Positions 23,810 to 36,479 of a stretch of DNA of 64,000 nt are shown one piece after another (position 1 is the stretch's first letter; each line of letters starts with the position of its first letter). The notes under the pieces are model-generated. The model was not told the DNA's origin and searched no databases. It saw only the letters and a program-made list of their open reading frames with translations. A program made the translations under genes and the position numbers. The DNA is from Prosapia bicincta. Lineage: Eukaryota; Arthropoda; Insecta; Hemiptera; Cercopidae. Location: contig JBAIZL010000003.1 of NCBI GenBank assembly GCA_036971475.1, positions 53,515,342 to 53,579,341 of the forward strand, written 5' to 3'.

Positions 23810-26800
23810 TTAATCTTAAGTAACTTGTTTTATTTGTTATTTTTGATTATTTTTGTGGTATTGGGGTTCTTTTCAATATTTTTATTGTAATATATTGTAC
23901 CACGGTGCTCTTGATATTGTGTAATTTCATAAATATTAAAATACATGTAGTGGTTATAAAAAATAAGTAAAGTGGTTAACATGAATATTCCAAATCTAAA
24001 AAAATAACAAAAACAGACAGTCTACATAGAATGTGTTTTGTGACGCAATACAAGACTGCCTAAAACTCTGGCGACATTGATAATGAAAATTTTTCCTTAT
24101 TTGAATAATGTTAAAAGAAAAAAAAAATAAGTGTATATCAAGGGATTCAAAAACTAAAACTACATAGAAACAAACAGACCGGATAGATAGTCCCGTATGA
24201 AGCAAAATAAGACTGAGTAAATTCAGTCGACATTAAAAACGTCTTATTTTTCTATTAATTTCAATAATGTTAAAATACATATAAAAAAGTGAATATCATG
24301 AGGATTCTAAATCTAAAAAAATTATGAAAACCAACAGTTGAATAGAAAGCCCTGTTTAAAGCAAAATAAGACTGCGTAAAACTCTGTCAACATTAAAAAC
24401 GTTATATTTTTTTAATATTTCAAAAATTCAAAAAATAAGTAAAGTGGATATTATCGCGATTCAAAAACTAAAAATAAAGATTTAAAACAAGCAGTCTGAA
24501 TAGAATGTCCTGAGTGAAGTGAAACAAGACTGGGTAAAACTTCAACGACAGTAAAACCGACCTTATGTTTCTATTAATTTCAAAAATAATAAAATACAAA
24601 TAAGTAAAGTGGATATCATAGGCATTCTCAATCTAGAAAAAATTATAAAAACAAACAGTCTGGATAGATAGTCTTGTGTAAAGCAAAATACGTTTGCGTA
24701 AATTCTGACGATATTAAAAAAGGTCTCATTTTATTATTAATTTTAAAAACGTTTTATTTTCTAATAATTTCAAAATTGATAAAATACAAATAAATACAGG
24801 TAGATTGGAATCATGGGGATTCTACATCTAAAACTAAAAAAAAATAAACAGTCTAGATAACAAGTTCTAAGTGAAACAAAACAAGACTGCATAAAACTCT
24901 GACGACATTAAAAAACGACTTTTTTTCTATTAATTTCAAAAATTGTTAAAATGCAAACAAAACAAGTGAACTTAATGGGGATTCTGAAACTAAAACAAAA
25001 TTTAAAAAACAATTATTCTATGCAGAATTTCCTGTGTGAAGCAAAACAAGACTGCGTAAAACTCTATCGACATTAAAAACGTCTACTTGTTTATTAATTT
25101 CAAAAATGTTATAATACAAATAAGTAAAGTGGAAATCATGAGGATTTGAAAACTAAAACTAAATATTAAAAACAAACAGTCTAGGTAGAAAGTCCTGTGT
25201 GAAGCAAAACAAGACTACGTTAGATATTGACGACATTAAAAATATCCTTTTTTTAAAAAAAATACTGAAATACAAATAAATAAAGTGGATCATGAAGATT
25301 CCAAATTAAAACTAAATAACAAAAACAAAGAGTCTAGATAGAAAGTCCTGTGAGAAGCGAAATAAGACTGCGTAAAACTCTAACGACACTGAAAACGTAT
25401 TATTTTTTTTAATATTTCAAAAATTAAAAAATAAGTAAAGTGGATATCATTGCTATTCCAAAACTAAAACGAAATATTTAAAACAAACATTGTGAATAAA
25501 GAGTCCTTCTGAAGCCAAACAAGACTGGGTAAAACTTCAAGAACATTAAAAATGTGTCTTACGTTTCTATTAATTTCAAACATATTAAAATACAAATAAG
25601 TAAAGTGGTTAACATGGACATTTCAAATCTTAAAAAAATACAAAAACAGTCTAGATAGAAAGTGTATTGTGAAGCAATACAAGACTGCCTAAAACTCTGG
25701 CGACATTGATAATGACAATTTTTTGTAATTTGAGAAATGTTGAAAGAAAAAGAAAGTAAAGTGGATATCAAGGGATTGAAAAAGTAAAACTAAATAATAA
25801 AAACTAACAGACTGGATAGACAGTCCCGTACGAAGCAAAATAAGACTACGTAAATTCTGACGGCATTAAAAACGACTTATTTTTCATTTAATTTCAATAA
25901 TGTTAAATTACAAATAAAAAAAGTGGATATCATGAGGATTCTAAATCTTAAAAAAATTATGAAAACCAACAGTTGAATAGAAAGGCCTGTGTAAAACAAA
26001 ATAAGACTGTGTAAAACTCTGCCGACATTAAATAAGTTTTATTTTTTTTAATAATTCAAAAATTAAAAAATAAGTAAAGCCGATAACATTGCGAATTTAA
26101 AAATAAAAATACATTTTTAAAACAAACAGTATGAATAGAATGTCCTGAGTAAAACCACACAAGAATGGGTAAAACTTCAACGACAATATAAACAACCTTA
26201 TTTTTCAATTAATTTCCAAATTAATAAAATTCAAATAGGTAAAGTGGTTAACATGGATACTCCAAATCTAAAAAGATTACAAAAACAAACAGTCTAGATA
26301 GAAAGTGTTTTGTGAAGCAATACAAGACTGCCTAAAACTCTGGCGACATTGATAATGACAATTTTTCGTAATTTGAGAAATGTTGAAAGAAAAAGAAAGT
26401 AAAGTGGATATCAAGGAATTCAAAAACAAATAGTATGGATTCCTGTGTGAAGCTAAACTAGATTGCGTGAAACTCTGAGGACATTAAAATATTCTAGTTT
26501 TTCTAATAATTTCAAAACTGTTAAAGACTCTGACGATAATAGAAAAGTCTTATTATTTCATTAGTTTCTAAGTGTTAAAATGCAATTAAGTAAAGTGGAT
26601 ATCACGGGAAATCGAAAACTAAAACTAAATAACAAAAACAACCAGTCATAATAAAAAGTCCTAAATGAATAAAAACAACAACACATAAAATTCTGACAAC
26701 ATTAAAAACGTCATATTTTTTTATTAATTTAAAAGCTGTTAAAATACAAATAAGTTAAGTGGATATCACGGAGACTTGAAACTAAAGCTAAATAATAAAA

Positions 26801-27540
26801 ACATACAGTCTGGATAGAAACTCCTGTGTGAAGCTAAATTCTAACGACATTAAAACTGCCATATTTTTTTATTAATATAAAGAATGTTAAAATACAAATA
26901 AGTAAAGTGCATACCATGGGGATTCCAAATCTAAAATTGAATATAAAAAACAACCAATTCCATTAAAAAGTCCTGAAAAACAACAACACATAAAATACTG
27001 GCGATATTAAAAACAAAAGTGAAGTGGATATCACAGTGACTCAAAAACTAAAACTAAATAATATAAATAAACAGTCTAGATAGAAAGTCCTGTGTGAAGC
27101 TAAACTAGATTGTGTAAAATTCTGACAACATTAAAAACGTTTTTTTTTATTAATTTAAATAATGTTGATAAAAAAGATAAGTAAAGTGGATATCATGGGG
27201 ATTTCAAAACTAAAATGAAATTGAAAAAACAAACTGTCTAGGGAGAATGTCCTGTGTGAAGCAAAACAAAACTGCGTAAAACTCTTACTACATTAAAAAT
27301 GTCTAATTTTTTTATTAATCTAAACAATGGTAAAATACATATAAGTGAAGTGGATAACACAAGGATTCGAAAATTAAATAACAAAATAAAACAGTCTAAG
27401 TGGAAAGTCATGTGCGAAGTATAAAGAGACAGTTTAAAATTCTGACGGCATTAAAATTTTCTTATTTTTATATTAATTTCAAAAATGTGAAATACAAATA
27501 AGTAAACTGGATATCAAGGGCACTTAATATATTTAAATAA

Positions 27541-30440
27541 ATGTTAAACTACCAATAAGTAAAGTGGATATCTTAAGGATTCCAAATCTAAAACTAAATA
27601 ACAAAAACAAAATATTTATTACAGAAAGAAATAAAATTCTCTGTTTAAACAAAAAGAGACTGAGTTACACATTTACGACAATAATAGCTTCTTAATTTTT
27701 AAAATAATTTCAAATACAGTATGTTAATCCATTTATATATAATGTGGATATCATGAGGATTCCAAATAAATGTAAAACTAAAGAATAAAAATAAAATATT
27801 TATTAGAAACAGTCTGTATAGAAACTCCTGAGTGTTGCAAAACAAGACTGTGTAAAACTTTTACAAATGTCATAATTGTGAAAAAATGTTGAGCTACTGA
27901 TGCAAATTGTGGATTAGAAGGGATCTTATTCTAATGATTATCAATGCATCATAAATTTGGAAAAATTTAATTTATGATACTACACCCCAGTGTGGATTAA
28001 AAGGACTATATTATTCCTAAGACAAAAAACCAGAATCAGAAATATTTAGTATAAAAAGGAATGAAATGGAAACTGTGTGGTGCAAAAACAGTGTGAGTAA
28101 AACTTTAACTATGAAAAATGGTTTACCTTTTGAAAAAAATTAAAATTCATAACAAAGAGAAGAGAGGGATTCATATTCTTAAACAAAACAACGGCAGATT
28201 ATTTAGTACAATTAGTCTGGAATGAAAATCCTGTTTAGAACAAACAAAGACTCTCGAACACAATTGTTTTTTAAAGAAATTTCAAATGTGCTAATTCTAA
28301 AGCAAAAAAACTACCCCAAAATATACAGTACTAACCGTCTGGAATATGGCTAGCATACCGGCACGCTCTAGGTTCCCTTGCGAGGTTCTGAGAGCGTGTC
28401 GGTGTGCTCCCAGCTTCCCTTCTGAGTGATGGCGAGTGTACCAGCACGCTTACTCTCAGTCTGATTAAAACTTCTCTAGTGTCGATAAGTGTTTGTATAA
28501 AGGTTCCATTTTTACTCAGTGCTTCAGAAGAGTTTGGAGAACATTGTGCTTAAGTCGTTTTTAAATTCAAGCATCCCAAGTTAAATTTTTGTTTCTTCAA
28601 ACGAAACAATGCTTCAGGGAATTTTATGGACAGATTTTATTTGGTTTTATATTTTAATGTTTTTTTTAGTTTTAACTACTTAACGTGGCAAAATATCTGG
28701 TAAAAACAACGATCATAAAAATAAACTACGCTTTCTGATTTAAGGCAAGAATAAACGATAAATGTCCTATTAGAGTGAATGAACCTATTCGAGGTGGGGG
28801 CTGACTACTGTAAATAAGAGTCAATGTGAGAATGCTTAGAGGCCCGAAAACCTAATGTGTCATCATAACATTGTAGTAAACAAATGTCAGCTAATCTCGG
28901 CTATAAATAGTGTAGGATGTGACACACGCATTATCTATTTCCGCGTTTACATTATCGATTGCTATCGCTTTGTGAAACACATGTCACAAGCAGAAACAAA
29001 CATTCCAGTTGAGGGGTTAATTTTAGTACGTAGTATTCTTTAGTTGTAGATACTTTTGATTTTTATGTAAATTTGTTTTCTGTTTCTTTTTTATTGAGTT
29101 TTATTATTTATCATACAGTATTTTATCATTTGTATTAGTTGATATATTTTTTGTATTTTTTTGTTTTATTTTGACCCAATAAATAAAACAATTTTTTAAT
29201 GTCTAATACACTGTTTTGATGTCCCCAATAAACCTGCATATGGGAGAAATAAAATTATTGAGGTGAAAACAACAGGCACAATAGTTAGATGCAACGACAA
29301 GCTATGCAACCCGCATAGCATTTCAATGATTCTACTGCCAGGGATGGCAACAACACCAATTTTTACAATTAAATAGAGTGTTTAAAATGTTTTCAATATT
29401 TTCCGCGTTTATAACTAAGCATTCAAGTAGGATTTTGAAATAAAACAATAGTGTCAAATGTAGAAGTTAACAAAAAAAGACAGTATTGATGAGATCTCCA
29501 ATATCGTCGCTGTGCTGAATGTGTTAAAAGGGAGTAAAACTTCGACAACATAAAGAACATCATAAATTTGAGAGAAAATGTTTACTACTAACCCAAATGT
29601 GGATTAAGAGAGTTTTATTCTGAAATGAAACAAAATATTTAGCAAAAACAGTATGGTACTGACATCTTGTCAAAAACAGAACTAAACTGTGTAAAAACTT
29701 TACTATAGTGAAGAATTTGTACGTAATAATTTTTAAATAATTTCAAATTATTTAAACTACTAATACCTAACATGGATTAAAAAATATTCTTATTTTAAAA
29801 CATAACACCAAAAGCTAAAATATTCTGTACAAAAAGTATAGAATGGAATTCAGTGTGAAGCAAAGGGAGACTGCTCAAAACACTGATTATTAAGGACATC
29901 ACAATTTCTAAAATAATCTCAAATATATTAAACTACTAATAGGTAATGTAGATTACACGATTGCTTATTATGAACAAAACAACCACCACAAAATATTCAG
30001 TACAACAGTATATAATGGAAAACCTGTGAGAAGCAAAAGGAGACTGCATACCCCTAAGGAAAATGTCATAATTTTTAAAATAATTTTAGTGTGTTGAACT
30101 ACTAAAAAAACACAAACTCTTATTCTGAAATTAAACGACAAAATATTCAGTATTAACAGCATGGAGTTGGAACCCTGCGTGAAGTGAAATTAGACTATAT
30201 GAAAAATTCAACTATAATAAAACATCATAGTTTTGAACAAAATTTTAAATTATTAACTAATAATACATAACATGCATTACATAAATATTCTTATTATAAG
30301 AAAAACAAACAAATTAATATGGACAAACCGTCTGTAATGAAAGTCCTGTGTGAAACAAACCGAGACAGAGAAGAACTTTGACTCCAATAACATCGACATT
30401 CTTTGGAAACAAATTTAAATATATTAAAGTACTAATGCAT
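27541..30440. repeat. Heavily decayed satellite flank
   Basis: Traces of the monomer remain (for example AAAGTCCTGTGTGAAACAAA near 30343), spaced irregularly. Two stretches are unlike the satellite: about 28340-28460, which is less AT-rich and contains two related words (CATACCGGCACGCT and TGTACCAGCACGCT), and about 28470-29460, which has no feature I can name. The frame at 28855-29043 is unsupported. Confidence 0.6.
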
Positions 30441-30867
30441 CATATAGTGTTTATGATGAAATTGATATAATTGGAAATTAAATGCACCAAACTGGTTTAT
30501 CCTGAGCAAACTACTATGGTATCTGATGAAGACTGAGATATTTGAATAAAATGCACAAGCTTTATAAATTACACAATTAAACTCATTTTAAAATGAATGT
30601 AAATATCTGAAAGTGGTTATCCTGGTGTATTATTATTTGTTACTAATAAAATCTTACCACAATTGTTACTGAATATATTTATTACAAACTGAACTAATAT
30701 GATTTCCACTCATAAACAACATTTAATCCTTTTAATTATTCTAAAAAAATATCATGACATTGTTTGTAAAATTAAAACACGTACTTTGCCATTTGAAGGG
30801 CTACTTACTATAAAATATAAGATAACAACATATAAACTAAAAACATCAGAAACTAAAAACTACTTAC

Positions 30868-30954
30868 TTTAACAATCGGCCAATAACATCAGCACAGAGT
30901 TTGTAGACGTACTTGTCGGAATCCTTCAAGTTACTTTTTAAAGCTTCATAAGAC
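30868..30954 (-). CDS. PRKDC: DNA-PKcs-like exon (HEAT-repeat region), third of three
   Basis: Exon of 87 bp with acceptor TTTTTATCCAG before GTCTTATG and donor TTAAA|GTAAGT. Joined to 32469-32636 it reads W-SYEALKSNLKDSDKYVYK then LCADVIGRLLK. From memory this aligns with the human DNA-PKcs segment ending EVYAAAAEVLGLILR, including the aromatic-x-AL start. DNA-PKcs is the large kinase of non-homologous end joining, present in many arthropods but not in Drosophila. No further downstream exon was found before the satellite. Confidence 0.65.
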
Positions 30955-31547
30955 CTGGATAAAAAATTTAGTTTTTAAAAAAAACTTTGTCCAATAAACA
31001 TAACGTCTCTTGGTAACTTTAAAAGGTAAATATAAAGCTATATGAAAACTATGTGTGTTAAAGAAAGTCAGAGTGTTTTTTTTCTGTCAGAGTAATTACT
31101 CCTGGACCCATGAAAACTTCCATTTGTGTCGTCCCTCTTAATACAATAAAAACAAATTATCATTCAATAAAATAGAGTATTACTGTCCCAAAATCAGATG
31201 GATTGGGAAGTAACTAAAGTGGGACAACTGGGAGGGTTTACCTTTTCATTTCCAAGTAAAATCACTTTGATCGGTTAAATACTTCCGAAATTATCGTAGA
31301 ACAAATATTTTTTAAAAAAATATATGGCTCGAATACAGAAGCTCCTTCTTTTTTACAGTTGGTTAAAAAAAGAGAAATAGTTGGGTATCAAATTAGGTGA
31401 ATAATGTGGATGATTTAGCATACAGTCTTATTGCCAAGAGAGAAATTGATGAATTTGGCCTAAAATAATCAGATTACGCATTACTATATTGCATTATTAG
31501 TAACAAATGTAACAAATAGTTGTAAATACAGTAACAAATGTAATGGC
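30955..31547. other. Intron, no feature seen
   Basis: AT-rich intron sequence of the DNA-PKcs-like gene with nothing to report before the tandem duplication. Confidence 0.5.
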
Positions 31548-31797
31548 GCGCTATTTTGTAACAGAAACTAGCATTTTAGATTGTGATATGTGGGCTGAAT
31601 AAGACAGATTCTGGGCGTCAAACATTCCAACACTCCAAGATAATCACTTTAGATTCACCTAATATAATCGTGCGCTATTTTGTAACAGAAACTAGGATTT
31701 TAGATAGTGATATGTGGGCTGAATAAGACAGATTCTGGGCGTAAAAACTTTCCAACACTCCAAGATAATCACTTTAGATTCACCTAATGTAATGGAC
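31548..31797. repeat. Tandem duplication of about 124 bp
   Basis: Two copies starting GCGCTATTTTGTAACAGAAA at 31548 and 31672, nearly identical through TAATCACTTTAGATTCACCT. Only a few substitutions and short insertions separate them, so the duplication is recent. Confidence 0.9.
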
Positions 31798-31959
31798 TAC
31801 AAAATTCAAGAATCCAAGATAATATTCACTAATAGTGTGTTTGACACATTGCAACAAATTTCCTATGAGTAAATCCTTTGCTACTGGGAAATAATTTGAG
31901 CAAAGACTAGATATTGAAGGATACTATTGTATTGTTTAGCTTTAATTCTAATTTTACTC

Positions 31960-32220
31960 TCTGCTTTTTGGTTTTTAGAAGATATTGAATGCACCATGTT
32001 TCTTCACCCGTAGCAATTGTTTTCAAGAGGTTTGCATCATTTCTTTCATTATGGTTTGAATAGTTACTCTGTTTGTGTTTAAGTTTGTTTCATTAGGCTC
32101 AATCAAGCAGTGTAAATTCTCTTTTAACAAAATCGTGTGCTTTTTTCAATCATCTACAGAATCTCTTTAATTTCCACACAAAAAATCTGAATGGCATTAG
32201 AAAACAAAAAAATAAGTTGT
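31960..32220 (-). pseudogene. Fragment of a mariner-like transposase
   Basis: Minus-strand frame encodes NDANLLKTIATGEETWCIQY, close to the mariner catalytic block LKxIxTGDETW, with the aspartate replaced by glutamate. Stops surround it. It is distinct from, and older than, the mariner at 2889-4016. Confidence 0.6.
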
Positions 32221-32468
32221 TGACAGGGAACTATCATATGTTCACTATTGTTGAGTCAAAATAAATGGAATTTTACCATTTGGCAAAAGAGCTTCAAGCC
32301 TTAATATTTTATCATACACGTAATACAACAAGTTCCTGAGTATAATTCAACTATAGAAACTTCACTGTCACTGCTTACATGAGTAGTTACACTATTATAC
32401 CAAACTGGCAGATGGTTTAAATGTTACCAACCTCTTTATAAATGAATTTATTGCGTTTTCATACATAC

Positions 32469-32636
32469 CAAGTTTTGGCAGCCTCTTCAAATGGCAAGGT
32501 GTCATTAGCCAGCAATTTTCTTGCAATTGTGAGACCAATTCGAATATTCTGTTGGTTTTCCGATCTATTTTCTGGCGTGGTGATTTGAAGTATTGAATTA
32601 TATGGTACCTGAGGCTTCCAAGTTTCTATTACTAAT
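32469..32636 (-). CDS. PRKDC: DNA-PKcs-like exon (HEAT-repeat region), second of three
   Basis: Exon of 168 bp with acceptor TTGCCTTTGCAG and donor ACTTG|GTATGT. It encodes LVIETWKPQVPYNSILQIT, then a polar stretch and IRIGLTIARKLLANDTLPFE before EAAKTW. This resembles human DNA-PKcs at TLVECWKDCLSIPYRLIF and VGIQLLGIVMANDLPPYD, with matching spacing. Phases agree with the exons on each side (one base borrowed at each end). The identification is by recalled similarity; alternative HEAT-repeat PI3K-like kinases were considered but fit less well. Confidence 0.7.
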
Positions 32637-33030
32637 CTGCAAAGGCAAGATTCATCAGCAAATATAGAGTTTATCTTCTGTATTAATATGATTGGATGAC
32701 CTTTTTGTTTACTTGTAAAAATCCTGATGGGATATTAGTCCTTGCTTGACTTTGAGGACATAAATTATACAATTTACGTAAATATCTATATTATAACAAA
32801 AAGCAAAATATAAAGATATAACTCAGTTTCAGATTTATCTATGATTCTTTGGAAAATGTTTTGATAAAATGAGTATACAAATCTGAAAATCTAATCATCC
32901 ATATTAAATCTAAATATTGAAATACTGGATGTTTAGTGTTACTGTTGAATGAAAAAAATATTACTGTAACTAAAAAGGCTTCCTTGCCATACAAAAACAT
33001 GATGTATACCTTGAACCACTTAGAAGTAAG
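32637..33030. other. Intron, no feature seen
   Basis: AT-rich intron sequence without identifiable features. Confidence 0.5.
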
Positions 33031-33032
33031 TA

Positions 33033-33495
33033 CAGGCTGTCAAAGGTGTGTAAGTGTACACACAGTAAACGGATTTGGCGGGAGATCACAGTAGAGATAC
33101 GATGGCGGGAGAAATAGTGATACAGGTAGTACAGCAGTAGAGTGGGGACAGACGACTAGCTGGAATACACAATGCAGCAAACAGTTCCCTCATCATTTTA
33201 GTAAGTTTTACAATGATTAATGTACGAACCAAAACAGTATTTTTCAATATTAAGGATGCCTCAACCGAAGACAAGTCTGTTCGACAAAATGGCGGCACTC
33301 AAAAGTCAAACTATATGCATTATTACAAATGTATTGTAGGACCTACCAGCCATTATCTACTACAGCTGGAGTGGAATAGGTTGATGAACGCATGTGCATA
33401 CACAAGCATCTAACTTGGGTCATTCCTTCCACAGTGTTTCCCCCACTCACTTCTCATTTCTATGCTAACTACCCTTACAAAACTTTGACAGCCAG
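33033..33495. mobile_element. TA-flanked inverted-repeat transposon (non-autonomous)
   Basis: Ends CAGGCTGTCAAAG (33033-33045) and, inverted, CTGGCTGTCAAAG (33483-33495); the similarity continues to TGTAAG, 19 of 22 bases in all. TA lies on both sides (33031-33032 and 33496-33497), as for Tc1/mariner-type insertion. The interior is clearly less AT-rich than its surroundings. A 66-codon frame at 33213-33413 (starts MINVRTKTVF) has no transposase motif. It lies in the intron of the DNA-PKcs-like gene. Confidence 0.75.
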
Positions 33496-34110
33496 TAGCT
33501 TGTTAGGACCCCAAGCAAGCTTTGGTTCTGGTAATAATTTAGTAGCTTCCCATCTATTTAATCACATTTAATATACACAATATTTAACTGGCTTTGATTT
33601 TAGAGAAATCATTCCGTCGATAAATATACTGAAGTTTAAACAAATCTTGCTAATATAGTTAGAAATTTATATTAAGCTTCCAACTACAACTAAAGATCTA
33701 TAAAATTTGTTAAATTGTTAGAAACGTTAAGATGGTTCAGCTAGCAAAGCTAAAAATTCTTTATCTGCTTAAATTTACAACAGTTCCCACTAAGTAGAAG
33801 CATTAATATTAAAATTGTACCATTTGAAATGGTATTAACCGAATTAAACACTCCTTCAGTAACAAAACAAATGATTTGTCTGCCATCTTGCCAAATTCTG
33901 TCCCCGAGCATATACCTCCTTTATATCGCAAGTAGCCCACTTTCTGGTCAGGAATAAAAATTAATTTAAACCTGCCAAGCAGAAGGACCAATAGTTCTAA
34001 AAACTGAAACGTTGGAAATGATACATACCAGCTACAATGATCATATTAGAATTTACACTTATGGCTCACTTGACCAAAAAAAGAGAACCAGGTTTTTTCA
34101 TTGAATCTAA
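33496..34110. other. Intron, no feature seen
   Basis: Nothing beyond short chance frames, such as one at 33809-33991 on the minus strand. Confidence 0.5.
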
Positions 34111-34830
34111 TGATATCTGCTGTTACATCCCTGCAAACTCGCCCTCTAGTATGGACACAGAGCTTCTGACGCTAAATGCTGCATTAGCAAGTAGCTTCTA
34201 AACGGAATAGGAGAAAATAACATACTACAGATCTGCCCTCCAGACTCTCTTAAATTCATCCACAGGGGACTACTCCTTTCGAATTGCTTAAATAAGAAAA
34301 TTTGCCAACAACCTGAAGGACATGGGGAAGGAAATAACTCTTCAATGGGTACACGCGCATTGTGGATTACCAGGAAACGAGAGGGCCGATGAAACAGCTA
34401 AAGCCGCATCCCATATGTACCCAACATTTAGAGCCAAGTGTCAACTCAGGTATTGTGAAGTCTTGGAAAATAAATACTTTCATAAATGTTGGACTGAATC
34501 TTGGAAAGAAGAGGCCAGAGGACGTCACCTTTTTCAATTTCATCCTGAACCACTGAGGAACGACAAATTCAGGGAAGTTTCCCGTCGGATTGTAACTTTT
34601 GCAACTCGAGCACGATCCAGTCATCTAGTGACGGAGGAATATTTATTTAAATTTAATCTAAATACTGCACGTAACCATACTAATGAGGGACTTTCTGAAA
34701 GCCGAAGTGGCAACATGGCAAGGATAATATACCGTGGACATCGAGCTATCTGCTACTCTTGATTCTGGATGCCTGAGCAAAGAAATCTCAGAAAGTTGTA
34801 CCATATGCAGGAGATTAAAACATAGACGGA
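34110..34830 (+). pseudogene. RNase H end of a non-LTR retrotransposon (LINE)
   Basis: The plus strand encodes SSMDTELLTLNAALASSF near 34140 and, from 34322, KEITLQWVHAHCGLPGNERA followed by DETAKAA. These are the hallmarks of the RNase H domain of Jockey, R1 or I-type LINEs (WVPGHxGxxGNExAD). A stop and a frameshift near 34200-34290 break it. A cysteine pair in CTICRRLKHRRT near 34795 may be the usual C-terminal zinc knuckle. The reverse transcriptase is missing, so only the 3' end was inserted or kept. Confidence 0.85.
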
Positions 34831-34839
34831 CTGTTGCAT

Positions 34840-36479
34840 TCCTATATTTTGTAATATTAATGTCGTATCACACTACCTGACCTCAAAACAATGATCTGAC
34901 AAACAACTGTCTGTTAGCTCTCAGTTGCCACATTGAATAAATATATTGAGCATTAAATAAATGGCCTGTTCTAAACTCGGGTGTAAGTTTCAATGTGTTA
35001 ATCACACTTGCAAGGTACAGTATAGCCTATTTTTGTTGTATAGTTGAAAAAATCATATTGTAATTTATTTAAATACTTTCTTGAACGTATTTAAACTAAC
35101 ACTGATTTTCATCTCTAAACTAGTGTTACATCTATAGAATGTACGATAAAAATAAGTAACAGAATTTTTTTTCATTTTCAGGCTGTTTTAGTCCAAATTA
35201 TAGAATGTTTTTACCATGTCGCTATACTGACTGTACACTAGGAGTCACACAAAAATGTTTATTTCATTTTTAGGAGTTGAAAAAGTTTAATTTTAATTCG
35301 ATTTTTTTTCTTTTAAAAACTAAAATGAAAACTGGTATTAAATTCTGCTCAGAGAAAAAAAATTAATTGCACCAAAGTTTTGGAAATGATGAATGTCGGT
35401 TTTAGTAGCACAAACAAACAATAAGGGCTTAGGAGTAGTATAAGTCATTGAAAAAGTCATTGAGATTACACTGAAGATGGCAAATGTCCAGGACACCAAA
35501 CACTTTGCCTGATAAGATCATGGAGAAGTGGAGAACAGTTAGAGAGGTTACTGAAGATGCTTACTTGTCAAGAGAATTAGGATAAGACTGTTTCTCAGAT
35601 GTTTTGAGCATGAAGAGTGAGGTGGCAAAACTTGTTACAAAGTCATATTCCAAACAATAACAGCAATGCATGAAAGTTTCTCAGAAAATGCAAAATTATG
35701 CCAAGAACATTAAACATATGCAAATCACTGCTTCCTTTAGCTCCACTTCTAAAACAAATCTTTATTAACTTCTGCAATTTCAACGTACAAGTTATACCAT
35801 GCCCTTGTTATAACGAGTTATATGTAACTGAAGTTTTATTGTTTTTCTTACTTGATCAAATGCAAATTATAATTAAAAATATTTCTCCTCTCTGCCGGAC
35901 TCTTCTTTATTAAAAAGTCTACAAATTTTGTGATTTGAATTTTCTTGTAGTGATTCAAGTTTGATTCTGGTTCAGTTTGGTTTTCTTATACCAAATTGTA
36001 GGCATCTCTATCTACAACAATATTCAACAATGAAAAACCATTTTTTTATAAAATTATAATCAAATGTTATATCTGACCTTGAAATAAATTTAGCAAAATT
36101 ACCAATATAGGTACACGATGGTTGTGCTATTTGTTTGTATAGCAACAGGGGTGGCACCAGGATTTATTTTTTTGGGTAGGCACAGATTAGGAGAGTTTTG
36201 ACTACTAGGAGAGGGGGTAGACTAGCACCCTTGGAAAAAAATTGTTCAATTTAAATGGTGTATTTGAGGGCACTTTTACTTTCAGGGCAAATAGATGTAA
36301 TAAGATAAACAAAAGGGTGATTATTTGCAATTTTATTGTTGCTTGGTAAATTCTAAATTTCCCTCCAATTTTATTAGCAATTCTATTGATTTTTTATATA
36401 TAATTCGTAATGCATTCATCTTCATTTCTCTTAGGAATATTTCTATATATTTGAGTACAGTTTTCTGCCTTTCATAACG
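34840..36479. other. Intron, no feature seen
   Basis: AT-rich sequence. The frame at 35698-35913 has no motif. No repeat family recognised. Confidence 0.5.

Larger units (their letters stand above)
23541..23922. mobile_element. Palindromic element with hammerheads on both strands and 12-bp target duplication
   Basis: Flanked by AATTTCATAAAT at 23529-23540 and 23923-23934, a duplication of satellite sequence. From about 23541 to 23892 it is an almost perfect palindrome centred at 23717, with arms over 160 bp, followed by a 30-bp single-copy tail. Each arm has a full hammerhead core facing outward. The two identical 60-codon frames on opposite strands simply reflect the palindrome and are not genes. 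No protein is encoded; a PLE is the likely source of the machinery. Confidence 0.9.
23161..27540. repeat. Satellite, diverged monomeric part
   Basis: The AAAGTGGATATCA block and the AAAACAAACAGTCT and AAGACTGCGTAAAA blocks still recur at about 130-165 bp, but the A-B-C-D order fades after about 26.4 kb and deletions are common. It is interrupted by the palindromic element at 23541-23922. Loss of order toward the array edge is the usual picture for old satellite flanks. Confidence 0.85.

Noticed and set aside
23621..23813. Two nearly identical 60-codon proteins on opposite strands
   Set aside because: A by-product of the palindrome; the sequence is explained by hammerhead motifs and inverted arms.
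1..27540. CRISPR-like array interpretation of the regular repeats
   Set aside because: Units are tandem 160-bp monomers without unique spacers, in a eukaryotic genome with introns.
34367..34624. Minus-strand gene opposite the RNase H fragment
   Set aside because: Shadow of the plus-strand LINE RNase H frame; no motif of its own.
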